DNA of 47,835 nucleotides from Rhodospirillales bacterium (GTDB taxonomy: Bacteria; Pseudomonadota; Alphaproteobacteria; Acetobacterales; Acetobacteraceae): the NCBI GenBank assembly GCA_025351925.1, contig JANXVC010000070.1, forward strand, positions 1 through 47,835, in the 5' to 3' direction. Made by a program: the position numbers and the translations under genes. Under the pieces are notes generated by a model that worked only from the letters and a program-made list of their open reading frames with translations, searched no databases and was not told the origin of the DNA. Of the stretch, positions 24,005 through 31,414 are shown piece by piece (the stretch's first letter is position 1; every line of letters starts with the position of its first letter).

Positions 24005-25050
24005 CGGTCCTCAGCATCGCCTACCCGCTGGCGCCGGTCAGCATCGACGCGGTGGGCGGCTCCGAACAGGTGCTCAGCAGCTTGGACCGCGCCCTCGTCG
24101 CCGAAGGCCACCGCAGCATCGTCATCGCCTGCGCGGGATCGCAGGTGGCGGGCGAGCTGCGGCCGTTTCCCGCGCTGCCGACGGACGGCCCGATCACCGA
24201 GGCGGTGCACGACGCCCGACGGGACGCGATCCGCGCCATCACCGCCGAGGTGCTGCAGTGGCAGGCCATCGACGTCGTCCATATGCACGGCCTCGATTTC
24301 CACACCTATCTGCCGCCGCCCGGCCCGCCGACGCTGGCCACCCTGCATTTGCCAGCCGACTGGTACCCGCCCAGGGCCCTTGAGCCGGAACGGCCGGACA
24401 CCTGGATCAACTGCGTGTCCGAAAGCCAGATGCGCGGCGTGCCGCCCAATCAGCGCATGCTGCCGCCGATCCCGAACGGGGTGCCGGTCGCGCTGCTCGG
24501 TGCGGCGCAGTCTCGCAAATGCGGCTTTGCGCTGACTCTGGCCCGGGTGTGCCCCGAAAAAGGTCTGCATCTGGCGCTCGACGCCGCACGGGCGGTCGAT
24601 GTGCCGATGCTGCTCGGCGGCGCAGTCTTCCCCTATTTGGCGCACCAAACCTACTTTCAGACGGAGGTCCTGCCCCGGCTCGACCAGCGGCGCCGCTATC
24701 TCGGTCCGGTCGGCTTCAACCGGAAGCGCCGCCTGCTGACCGCCGCAAAATGCCTGCTGGTGCCGAGCCTGGTCGCCGAAACCAGCTCACTGGTCGCCAT
24801 GGAGGCCGCGAGCTGCGGCACCCCGGTCATCGCCTTCCGCAACGGCGCGTTGCCGGAGGTGGTGGAGGATGGCCGCACCGGCTTCCTGGTGGACGACGCG
24901 GCCGGCATGGCCGAGGCGATCCGCCGCGTGGACCTGATCGACCCAGCCGTCTGCCGCGAAACCGCACAGCGCCGGTTCTCGATCGAGCGCATGACCGCCG
25001 CCTACATCGACCGCTACCGGATGCTGACGCGCGTCGCCGTCCCGGCATGA
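23992..25050 (+). CDS. GT4-family glycosyltransferase
   Basis: 352 residues from ATG 23992 (an in-frame start nine codons upstream is possible but overlaps more). It is a GT-B fold: the N-terminal AYPLAPVSIDAVGGSEQVL is the glycine loop of GT4 enzymes, DVVHMHGLDFHTYL follows, and the C-terminal domain has ARVCPEKGLHLALDAA and the donor site LVPSLVAETSSLVAMEAASCGTP, then NGALPEVVEDGRTGFLVDD. These are standard landmarks for a retaining sugar transferase. The stop overlaps the next start as ATGA. Confidence 0.93.
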   Translation: MRRLTVLSIAYPLAPVSIDAVGGSEQVLSSLDRALVAEGHRSIVIACAGSQVAGELRPFPALPTDGPITEAVHDARRDAIRAITAEVLQWQAIDVVHMHGLDFHTYLPPPGPPTLATLHLPADWYPPRALEPERPDTWINCVSESQMRGVPPNQRMLPPIPNGVPVALLGAAQSRKCGFALTLARVCPEKGLHLALDAARAVDVPMLLGGAVFPYLAHQTYFQTEVLPRLDQRRRYLGPVGFNRKRRLLTAAKCLLVPSLVAETSSLVAMEAASCGTPVIAFRNGALPEVVEDGRTGFLVDDAAGMAEAIRRVDLIDPAVCRETAQRRFSIERMTAAYIDRYRMLTRVAVPA

Positions 25051-26042
25051 ACGGGGTCGCCGTGCTGGACACCGACGCTGCGCTGCTGGCGCTCGCGCCG
25101 GAGTGGGAGGCGCTGTGGCGTCGAGTGCCGGACGCTTCGCCATTTTCGGCGCCGGCGTGGCTGATCCCGTGGTGGCGGCATTTTGGCACCGGCGCGCCGC
25201 GGGTGGCGATCCAGCGTACCGCCGGGCGGCTATCGGGCGTGCTGCCGCTGTATCGCCTGGACGAGCCCGGCATCCGCAAGCTGCTGCCGATCGGCGCCGG
25301 CACCACCGACTATTTGGATGCGTTGCTGGAGCCGGGCGCGGAGGTTGGGCCATTGCTGCAGGCGGCGCTGGATCGTGCCCGGGCAGATGGAGTGGACGCG
25401 TGCGACCTGATCGAAGTGCCACCAGAGTCGGCACTGCACAGCATCGCGCCGAAGGGTTGGCACGTGCACTGGTCTGAGGGCGAGCCCTGCCCGGTGCTGA
25501 CGCTGCCCACGACGGTCGCAGGACTGGCCGAAATCGTGCCCGGCAACACGCTGCGAAAGCTACGGATGAACCGCAATCGTTCCGCCCGCGCTGGCGGACT
25601 TATTATTGAGACGGCCGGGCCAGCGACGGTGCAGCCTCTCCTGTCCGAGCTCGTCCGCCTGCATCAGGCGCGCTGGACCATGCAGGGCGAGGCCGGCGCC
25701 TTTTCAGACCCAGCGGTTCTCGCCTTCCAGCAAGATGCCGCCCCCGCGCTGCTGTTGGCCGGAGCGCTTCGGCTCCAGGCGCTGCGGGTTGGAGGCACAG
25801 TTGCGGCGGCCTGTTATACCCTGCTCACACGACGAGACCGCATCCTGTTTTACCTGAGCGGCTTCGACACCGCGCATTCCTTTGTCAGCCCCGGCACGCT
25901 GCTGCTCGCCAGCATGATCGAGCAGGCAGTGACGGAGGGCCGGCGTGAGGCGCACTTCTTGCGTGGAAGAGAGGCCTATAAATACGCCTGGGGCGGCGTG
26001 GACCGGCTCAACTTGGACTGCCGCCTGACGCCGGCCGCTTAA
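25047..26042 (+). CDS. GNAT-type acyltransferase, CelD/BcsL (FemAB-like) family
   Basis: 331 residues. The N-terminal half has ALAPEWEALWRRVPDASPF and PAWLIPWWRHFG, the usual opening of CelD/BcsL proteins. The C-terminal half carries ELVRLHQARWTMQG and the acyl-CoA binding block ending FLRGREAYKYAWGG. Such proteins acylate amino sugars or related groups in exopolysaccharide and glycolipid pathways. With the PIG-L deacetylase two genes upstream, deacetylation followed by re-acylation is a reasonable guess. It is the last gene of the glycan operon. Confidence 0.85.
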   Translation: MNGVAVLDTDAALLALAPEWEALWRRVPDASPFSAPAWLIPWWRHFGTGAPRVAIQRTAGRLSGVLPLYRLDEPGIRKLLPIGAGTTDYLDALLEPGAEVGPLLQAALDRARADGVDACDLIEVPPESALHSIAPKGWHVHWSEGEPCPVLTLPTTVAGLAEIVPGNTLRKLRMNRNRSARAGGLIIETAGPATVQPLLSELVRLHQARWTMQGEAGAFSDPAVLAFQQDAAPALLLAGALRLQALRVGGTVAAACYTLLTRRDRILFYLSGFDTAHSFVSPGTLLLASMIEQAVTEGRREAHFLRGREAYKYAWGGVDRLNLDCRLTPAA

Positions 26043-26072
26043 GGCGGAAGGCGTCGCACTACGGCTTTCGCC
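26043..26072. terminator. Weak hairpin between convergent genes
   Basis: GGCGGAAG (26043-26050) can pair with CTTTCGCC (26065-26072) through eight base pairs including one G-U. It occupies the 39-base gap between the convergent acyltransferase and hypothetical genes. There is no T-run, so it may be only a weak terminator. Confidence 0.35.
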
Positions 26073-26081
26073 AGGAAATAG

Positions 26082-27044
26082 TCATTGTTCAATCGCCGCG
26101 GTCCGTGCCGGCTCGCCTTTGGGCTGCGTCGTGGGGGCTTGGGGCCTACCACCGCTTAGGTCGCCCGGCTTTGCCATGGTCTCCACGGCGCTATCAAGGA
26201 TCGCTTCCAAGCGGGTTCTCCACGCATCCACCACTTCCATTGCGTCATCTGAAAACGCCGCGGGTTCTTTGCAGAGATTAGGTCTTTTCAAAACATCAGA
26301 CGCGACGCGCCAATGAAGCTGTTGCAGTTGGGACAGCGTCCTCTGGTCACGCAAGGCGACTATCTGGCTTCCGTCAAAGCCGCTCATGGAGGAGACGGCC
26401 GCCCCGGCTGTTGAAAACACAATAGCCATGACACCAATGAAACCAGCTTTCGGAGTGTTCCCCGGTATTACGGTTCTTATGCTGACGAAGATTGTTGCAC
26501 ATGCGCCAAAACCCAAAATAAGGATTTGGTAGAGCCTAGAGCGTGAACGACTATCCTCCAGCTCCCTTCGGACCTCCAACCGATCCCGTGAGATGCGGTC
26601 GCTAAAGGAAATCGCGGCCGCATGGAATGGGTTCAGGACTGGCAGTGTATGAGCCGTCGATCCCTCGGTTGGCTTGTGGGTCACAAAGGGAGGCGTTTGC
26701 ATCCGGTGTTCGTCGAGTTCGGATAGCAGGATGGCTCTAATGCTTGGAGACCAGTGCATTGGGTCCCCGATCGTCTCGTAATAGCATTGGGCGATATCGA
26801 GCGCGATCGCCGCATGATCGCTGCGGGCCGCGCCGAACTCTTTCAGCGCGTTGTCCGTCCCACGATAGAATTGCCCCAAGGCAGCGACCGGGGTTTCCTG
26901 CACTGGCTGGACCAAGGGAATATTCGGGCGAGCTATCGTAGTCGCTTCGGCGGCTTTTGCGTGTGGGATGCTGCTTGGTGCAGCGCTGAGTACCGAAGTC
27001 AGGACTGCCGAAACGCCAGCAATGCGGATAAATTTTCGCAACAT
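26082..27044 (-). CDS. Exported two-TM protein of unknown function
   Basis: 320 residues. A signal peptide is likely (FIRIAGVSAVLTSVLSAAPSS, cut near AKAAEA). A periplasmic part of about 140 residues includes DIAQCYYETIGDPMHWSPSIRA. A charged helix rich in Arg, Glu and Ser (SRDRLEVRRELEDSRSRSR) then precedes two hydrophobic segments, LYQILILGFGACATIFVSI and AGFIGVMAIVFSTAGAAVSS, and a soluble tail with DAWRTRLEAILDSAVETM. I recognise no family. GC content and codon bias are visibly lower than in the glycan and pentose operons on either side. AAAGG lies upstream of the start, and a 21-bp palindrome lies just beyond it. Confidence 0.7.
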   Translation of the reverse strand: MLRKFIRIAGVSAVLTSVLSAAPSSIPHAKAAEATTIARPNIPLVQPVQETPVAALGQFYRGTDNALKEFGAARSDHAAIALDIAQCYYETIGDPMHWSPSIRAILLSELDEHRMQTPPFVTHKPTEGSTAHTLPVLNPFHAAAISFSDRISRDRLEVRRELEDSRSRSRLYQILILGFGACATIFVSIRTVIPGNTPKAGFIGVMAIVFSTAGAAVSSMSGFDGSQIVALRDQRTLSQLQQLHWRVASDVLKRPNLCKEPAAFSDDAMEVVDAWRTRLEAILDSAVETMAKPGDLSGGRPQAPTTQPKGEPARTAAIEQ

Positions 27045-27061
27045 GATCGCAACCTTTCCAA

Positions 27062-27082
27062 CTGGTGGTTATTAATCACCAG
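27062..27082. promoter_or_regulatory. 21-bp near-perfect palindrome before the unknown gene
   Basis: Arms CTGGTG (27062-27067) and CACCAG (27077-27082) flank GTTATTAAT. All ten pairs around the central base match except one G-T. It lies 18-38 bases upstream of the start codon at 27044 and contains an AT-rich core that could overlap a -10. It looks like an operator for a dimeric regulator, or a leader hairpin over the ribosome site. Confidence 0.45.
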
Positions 27083-27230
27083 CCGGATTTACAGGTCGAT
27101 CATCCCAGAAGATGTGAAATAGGTTACACTCGGCTTTACAAACAGCCAATGCGCAACGCGGCGTTGGCAAAGCAATGGAGCCGTGGCCAACCCAAAAACG
27201 GTCGTTCAGTCGAACCGCTGGCGCATCTTT

Positions 27231-27827
27231 TCAGAGCGGTAGATTCACGCCGTCCACCTGCACGCTTCCGTCGGCAAACACCCGTAGGACGCTGCGGGAG
27301 GCCGGCGCCAACTCAATGCGCTGCATGAGGTCGAGCGGCGCCCCCAGGCTATGCGAGATTACCGCCTTCAGCACGTCCTGATGGCTGACCAGCACAACTT
27401 CGCCGTCCCGATAGGCATTGTGCAGCCGCGCGATAGTGCGAAGCGGGCGGGCCAGCGCCTCCAGCATCGTCTCTCCGTTAGGGGTTGGCGCCGTACCGCG
27501 GAACTGATTCCAGGCCTGCCACGCCGGTAAATCCTGCAATGCCTCGAAAGCCATGCCGGTCCAGGCGCCAAAGTCGATCTCATCCAGCCCAGCATCCGTC
27601 GTCACAGCGAGGCCGAGCGCCGCGGCAATCGGCGCAGCCGTCTCTTGCGCACGCGCCAATGGGCTGGACACCACCGCCGCAATCGAGCGTCCCGAGAAAT
27701 ATGCCGCCAGTCGCACCGCCTGCGCCCGCCCATCCTCATTCAGTAACACGCCCGGCATCCGACCCGCCAGCACACGGCCTAGCAGCCCATGCGCAGCGTG
27801 CCGAACGAGGTAAAAAGTCGTTGCCAA
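27231..27827 (-). CDS. Histidine phosphatase (phosphoglycerate mutase-like)
   Basis: 198 residues from a TTG start at 27827, two bases after the ROK kinase stop. The catalytic His is in FYLVRHAAHG, a variant of the usual RHG motif with Ala in place of Gly. AAVVSSPLARAQETA supplies the phosphate-binding Arg, EIDFGAWTGM an acidic loop, and VVLVSHQDVLKAVI the second His. As the last gene of the pentose phosphate operon it probably dephosphorylates a sugar phosphate or regulates flux; the substrate is not predictable. It could equally be a housekeeping phosphatase of the CobC/GpmB type. Confidence 0.85.
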   Translation of the reverse strand: MATTFYLVRHAAHGLLGRVLAGRMPGVLLNEDGRAQAVRLAAYFSGRSIAAVVSSPLARAQETAAPIAAALGLAVTTDAGLDEIDFGAWTGMAFEALQDLPAWQAWNQFRGTAPTPNGETMLEALARPLRTIARLHNAYRDGEVVLVSHQDVLKAVISHSLGAPLDLMQRIELAPASRSVLRVFADGSVQVDGVNLPL

Positions 27828-27829
27828 AC

Positions 27830-28612
27830 CTAGGCCGCAGCCTCCTGCTTCGCGAAGGCATCATCCAGCCGGCTGTCCCACAACCGCACGCCGCCAGTGA
27901 TGCCAGCGTCGTTCGACACGATGCGCACGTCGTCCGGCAGCTTCAGCTTGATCTCCTGGGCATCGCCGCCGCCAATATACAGCGTATCAAAATTCACCAC
28001 CGCCCGCAGCTGCGCCAGCATCCGCTCCACCCGGCGCTCCCAGCGCTTACGGCCCACCTTATGCAGCGCCGCGACGCCCAAGTACTCGTCATAGGTCAAA
28101 TCCTTGCGCACGACGTGCTGGCTCATCTCCAGCTGCGGGGTGAGCCGTCCGTCGTGATACAGCGCGAAGCCGAAGCCGGTGCCGAGGGTGATCACACACT
28201 CCAGCCCCTGGCCGGAGATCACGCCCAAACCCTGCACCGTCGCGTCGTTCAGCATGCGCACCGGCTTGCCGAGCTGTTTACGTAAGGCACCGGCGAGGTC
28301 GAAGCCGGCCCAATCCTTGGTGCCGAGGTTCGGCGCGGTCCGCACGACGCCGCGTTTGATCAGGCCCGGAAACCCGACCGAGACGCGGTCGAACGGTCCA
28401 AGCTGCCCGACCAGCTCAACCAGCGCCGGCACGACCAGCTTCGGCGGGGATGGGTGCATCGTCGGCACTTTGACCCGCTTCCCCACGATGGCGCCGTCAT
28501 TGTCCAATAATCCAGCCTTAAGATTGCTGCCGCCGATGTCGATCGCGAGCGTCACTGGGCCCGGCTTCACCTGGTCTGGCGACGCTGGGTGAGCCGCTTC
28601 AACGTCGGTCAT
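27830..28612 (-). CDS. ROK-family sugar kinase, probable (polyphosphate) glucokinase
   Basis: 260 residues; ATG 28612 overlaps the rpiA stop as TGATG. The N-terminal ATP/phosphate loop is TLAIDIGGSNLKAGLLD, SVGFPGLIKRGVV follows, the catalytic Asp is in RMLNDATVQGLG, and the phosphate loop is VITLGTGFGFAL. IGGGDAQEIKL closes the actin-like fold. The overall pattern resembles bacterial polyphosphate glucokinases more than NagC-type repressors, since there is no HTH. The position among pentose phosphate genes suggests that it supplies glucose 6-phosphate to zwf. The phosphoryl donor, ATP or polyphosphate, is not certain. Confidence 0.85.
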   Translation of the reverse strand: MTDVEAAHPASPDQVKPGPVTLAIDIGGSNLKAGLLDNDGAIVGKRVKVPTMHPSPPKLVVPALVELVGQLGPFDRVSVGFPGLIKRGVVRTAPNLGTKDWAGFDLAGALRKQLGKPVRMLNDATVQGLGVISGQGLECVITLGTGFGFALYHDGRLTPQLEMSQHVVRKDLTYDEYLGVAALHKVGRKRWERRVERMLAQLRAVVNFDTLYIGGGDAQEIKLKLPDDVRIVSNDAGITGGVRLWDSRLDDAFAKQEAAA

Positions 28613-29304
28613 CACAGCTCCAAAATTCTTGGTCCAGCCTGGGTGCCGGCGATGACGCGGGTTGCCATGCCGACGAACAGCCCAGTCTCAACCACGCCGA
28701 CGATCGCCTTCAGGCGGCTGTGCAGCGCCGCCGGGTCGGCGATGGCGGCAAAGGCGCAGTCGGCGATCAGGTTGCCGCCATCGGTGTGGAACAGCGCGCC
28801 GTCGGCCCCTTGACGCACCAGGACGTCGGCCCCGGCGTCGTGCAGATGCGCGAGCGTCGCCTGCCAGCCGAACGCCGCGATCTCCACCGGCAGGCGCACC
28901 CCCCCGAGCGTCGGCACCAGCTTGCTTTCGTCCACGATGACCGTCATGCGGCGGCTCGCGGCGGCGACGATCTTCTCCCGCAGCAGCGCGCCGCCCAGGC
29001 CCTTGATGAGATCGAGCGTACCGGTGTGCACCTCGTCCGCGCCGTCGATCGTCAGGTCGATGCTGGTGTGCTCGGCAAAGCTCGCCAACGGGATACCCAG
29101 CGCCAGCGCCTGCTCCGCCGTACGCTCCGACGTCGGGATGCCGACGATGCGCAGCCCGGCCTTTACGCGGGCACCCAGGATCGCCACGGCGAGCGCCGCC
29201 GTGGACCCGGTGCCGAGGCCCAGCACCATGCCGTCCCGCACTTCGGCCACCGCCGCCTCCGCCGCCTGCTGCTTCAGCGCGGTCTGGTCCAACACCTCGG
29301 GCAT
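28612..29304 (-). CDS. rpiA: Ribose-5-phosphate isomerase A
   Basis: 230 residues; interconverts ribose 5-phosphate and ribulose 5-phosphate in the cytosol. Landmarks are MVLGLGTGSTAALAV (substrate phosphate loop), GIPTSERTAEQALALGIPL, DLTIDGADEVH with the active-site Asp residues, IKGLGGALLREKIVA with the catalytic Glu, and VDESKLVPTLG. ATG 29304 overlaps the gntK stop as TGATG, and its own stop overlaps the kinase start in the same way, so translation is coupled. Confidence 0.97.
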   Translation of the reverse strand: MPEVLDQTALKQQAAEAAVAEVRDGMVLGLGTGSTAALAVAILGARVKAGLRIVGIPTSERTAEQALALGIPLASFAEHTSIDLTIDGADEVHTGTLDLIKGLGGALLREKIVAAASRRMTVIVDESKLVPTLGGVRLPVEIAAFGWQATLAHLHDAGADVLVRQGADGALFHTDGGNLIADCAFAAIADPAALHSRLKAIVGVVETGLFVGMATRVIAGTQAGPRILEL

Positions 29305-29834
29305 CACTCGGCTCCCGGCAGCTGCGCCATGATTGCCTGCACGATCTCGGACGGACGCGGCGCCACCGACACGGTAATGGGGTTTTCGTCAGGCATGGGT
29401 TCCTCCAGTGCCGCGAACTGGCTATCGACCAGGGTTGCCGGCATGTAATGGTTCAGCCGGGCGGCCTGCCGCGCCGCGATCAGCCGCCTGTCGCCCTGCA
29501 GATACACGAGGCGCACGTCGGGCCGCCCGCCCAGCAGGATGTCGCGATAGGCGCGCCGCAGCGCCGAGCATACCACCACGCCGTGCCGCCCAGTGGACCG
29601 CGTCGCATCGATCCAAGCCGCGATGGAGCCCAGCCAAGGCCAGCGGTCCGCGTCGGTCAGCGGCGTCCCGCCATGCATCTTAGCGACGTTCTCCGGCGGA
29701 TGGAAATCATCGCCGTCCTCATACTCCCAGCCGAGCCGCCCCGCGAGCAGCGCGGCAATTGTGGTCTTGCCGGAGCCGGAGACTCCCATGACGACGAGAA
29801 CAGCAGGCAAAACGGCGGAGGATTTCGCGTTCAT
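29304..29834 (-). CDS. gntK: Gluconokinase
   Basis: 176 residues; phosphorylates gluconate to 6-phosphogluconate. Walker A is VVMGVSGSGKTTIAALLAG, followed by YEDGDDFHPPENVAKMHGGTPLTD, the specific motif of GntK-type gluconate kinases, and VVVCSALRRAYRDIL. In acetic-acid-type bacteria much glucose is oxidised in the periplasm to gluconate, so a gluconokinase in the pentose phosphate operon provides the re-entry point; that is context, not proof. It lies 33 bases after pgl, one of the larger gaps in this operon. Confidence 0.96.
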   Translation of the reverse strand: MNAKSSAVLPAVLVVMGVSGSGKTTIAALLAGRLGWEYEDGDDFHPPENVAKMHGGTPLTDADRWPWLGSIAAWIDATRSTGRHGVVVCSALRRAYRDILLGGRPDVRLVYLQGDRRLIAARQAARLNHYMPATLVDSQFAALEEPMPDENPITVSVAPRPSEIVQAIMAQLPGAE

Positions 29835-29867
29835 GCCGACAACGATACCGGCAACCGCCTGCTACTC

Positions 29868-30587
29868 CTAGCCCGCCGCCTGGTCGGCAAACCAGTGCAG
29901 CTCGCCCGTGGGATGATAGTGCGCCGCCGGCAGGTCCAGGGCACCCGCCCGCACCCGGGCCAGCACGTCCCGCTTATCCGCGCCGGCCACCAGGAAAGCG
30001 GCGTAGCGGCAGCTCTCCAGCGCCGGGTAGGTGAGGGTAATCCGCGTCGGCTCGCCGGCGGGCGTCACCGCGGCGGCCCAGCCGGTGCGTTCATTCAGTA
30101 CCGGAGTGTCCGGGAACAACGACGCCGTATGGCCATTAGTGCCCAGCCCCAGCAGCACGATATCGAACAGCGGTCGGGCAGGGTCAAGGACTCGGCCGCC
30201 GTAATAGGCCTGCAGCATGGCCTGATAACGTGCGGCGGCCTCCTCGGGAGTCACATCCTCGGTCGGGATGGGATGGATGTTGCCAGGCGGCGCGCCGGCT
30301 TTCCGCAGCATGGCCTCCATGGTCATCCGGTAGTTGCTGCGCTCGTCGGAGTGCGGCACGAAGCGCTCGTCGCCCCAGAACCAATGGACGCGCTCCCACG
30401 GCACGCGTTGCACGAAGGGCGGCGCGGCCAGGGCCTGATACAGCAGCTTCGGCGTGGACCCGCCCGACAGCGCGACCGTGACCGGCCCCGGTCGTGCCTG
30501 CAGGATGCCGATCATCCATCCCGCAACATGCGCGGCAAGCGCCGGGGCGTCGGCAAGCACTCGAATGTCGGCAAGCACTGGGTCCAT
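29868..30587 (-). CDS. pgl: 6-phosphogluconolactonase (DevB type)
   Basis: 239 residues; hydrolyses 6-phosphogluconolactone made by zwf. Landmarks are VTVALSGGSTPKLLYQAL, HWFWGDERFVPHSDERSNYRM split by the active-site region, and FDIVLLGLGTNGHTASLFP with the catalytic His. The start ATG overlaps the stop of the upstream HAD gene as TGATG. It sits between zwf/HAD and gntK, in logical pathway order. Confidence 0.96.
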   Translation of the reverse strand: MDPVLADIRVLADAPALAAHVAGWMIGILQARPGPVTVALSGGSTPKLLYQALAAPPFVQRVPWERVHWFWGDERFVPHSDERSNYRMTMEAMLRKAGAPPGNIHPIPTEDVTPEEAAARYQAMLQAYYGGRVLDPARPLFDIVLLGLGTNGHTASLFPDTPVLNERTGWAAAVTPAGEPTRITLTYPALESCRYAAFLVAGADKRDVLARVRAGALDLPAAHYHPTGELHWFADQAAG

Positions 30588-31414
30588 CAGCGGCCCCGCG
30601 GGAGAATGAATTGATCGACCGCCTGCGCCCAGCCATCCGCGTCGTTCGATCCGGTGACGGCGCCGGCCTGCGCCTGCACCTCGGGCGACCCGTTGCCCAT
30701 GGCGACCGCAAACCCGGCCACATCGAACATCGGCAGGTCATTCGCCATGTCACCCAGCACCGCCACATCCGCCAAATCGACGCCCACATGCGCCGCCAGC
30801 ATGCGGACCGCGTTGCCCTTGTTCGCGTCGCGGTGCGTCACGTCGAGATAGTAGGTCTGCGACAGCTTGGCATTGGCCGTGTCGCCCAGCATGCCCTGTA
30901 GTTCATGCTCCAGCTCGGCCAGCAGCCGGGCGTCGTCGGTGACGCCCACCACCTTGCCGGCCTGCCCGATATAGGCATCGAAGTTCTCAACGATACGCTC
31001 GTTAAACCGCACGGTGCGGCGCTCGTGGTCCACGTGCGGGCCTTCCGGGTCTTGCGCCAGCCACTCCTCGGCGGTGAACAGCCACGCGCTGACGTGGCTG
31101 TGGGCGAACAGCTCCAATGCGGTCCGCGCAGCACCCTGCGGCACAGTGTGCTGCTCCACCACGGTACCGTCCGGCTGCATGATCGTCCCGCCATTGAACC
31201 CGGCCAGCAAGCCGGCCAATCCCAGTTCCTGGGCGATCCACAGCATGCCGCGCGGCGGCCGGGCACTGACGATGGCAAGCGGGATGCCCGCCGCGTGCAG
31301 CCGCCCCGCCGCGGCCACGGTGCTCGGGGCGAGCGACTTGTCGGTTTTGACCAATGTGCCGTCCACGTCGGAAATCACGAGGCGGACGCGGCGAGCGGTT
31401 GATTGCGGGCTCAT
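30587..31414 (-). CDS. Cof-type HAD-superfamily sugar phosphatase
   Basis: 275 residues; ATG 31414 overlaps the zwf stop as ATGA, which decides the start over one six codons upstream. HAD motif I is LVISDVDGTLVKTD with the nucleophile Asp, motif II AIVSARP, motif III Lys is in RDANKGNAVRML, and motif IV is VAVLGDMANDLPMF. The C2-type cap contains LGDTANAKLSQTYYLDV. Cof-type HADs dephosphorylate a range of sugar phosphates. Placement between zwf and pgl suggests clearing of a pathway intermediate or damaged metabolite, but the substrate is unknown. Confidence 0.9.
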   Translation of the reverse strand: MSPQSTARRVRLVISDVDGTLVKTDKSLAPSTVAAAGRLHAAGIPLAIVSARPPRGMLWIAQELGLAGLLAGFNGGTIMQPDGTVVEQHTVPQGAARTALELFAHSHVSAWLFTAEEWLAQDPEGPHVDHERRTVRFNERIVENFDAYIGQAGKVVGVTDDARLLAELEHELQGMLGDTANAKLSQTYYLDVTHRDANKGNAVRMLAAHVGVDLADVAVLGDMANDLPMFDVAGFAVAMGNGSPEVQAQAGAVTGSNDADGWAQAVDQFILPRGR

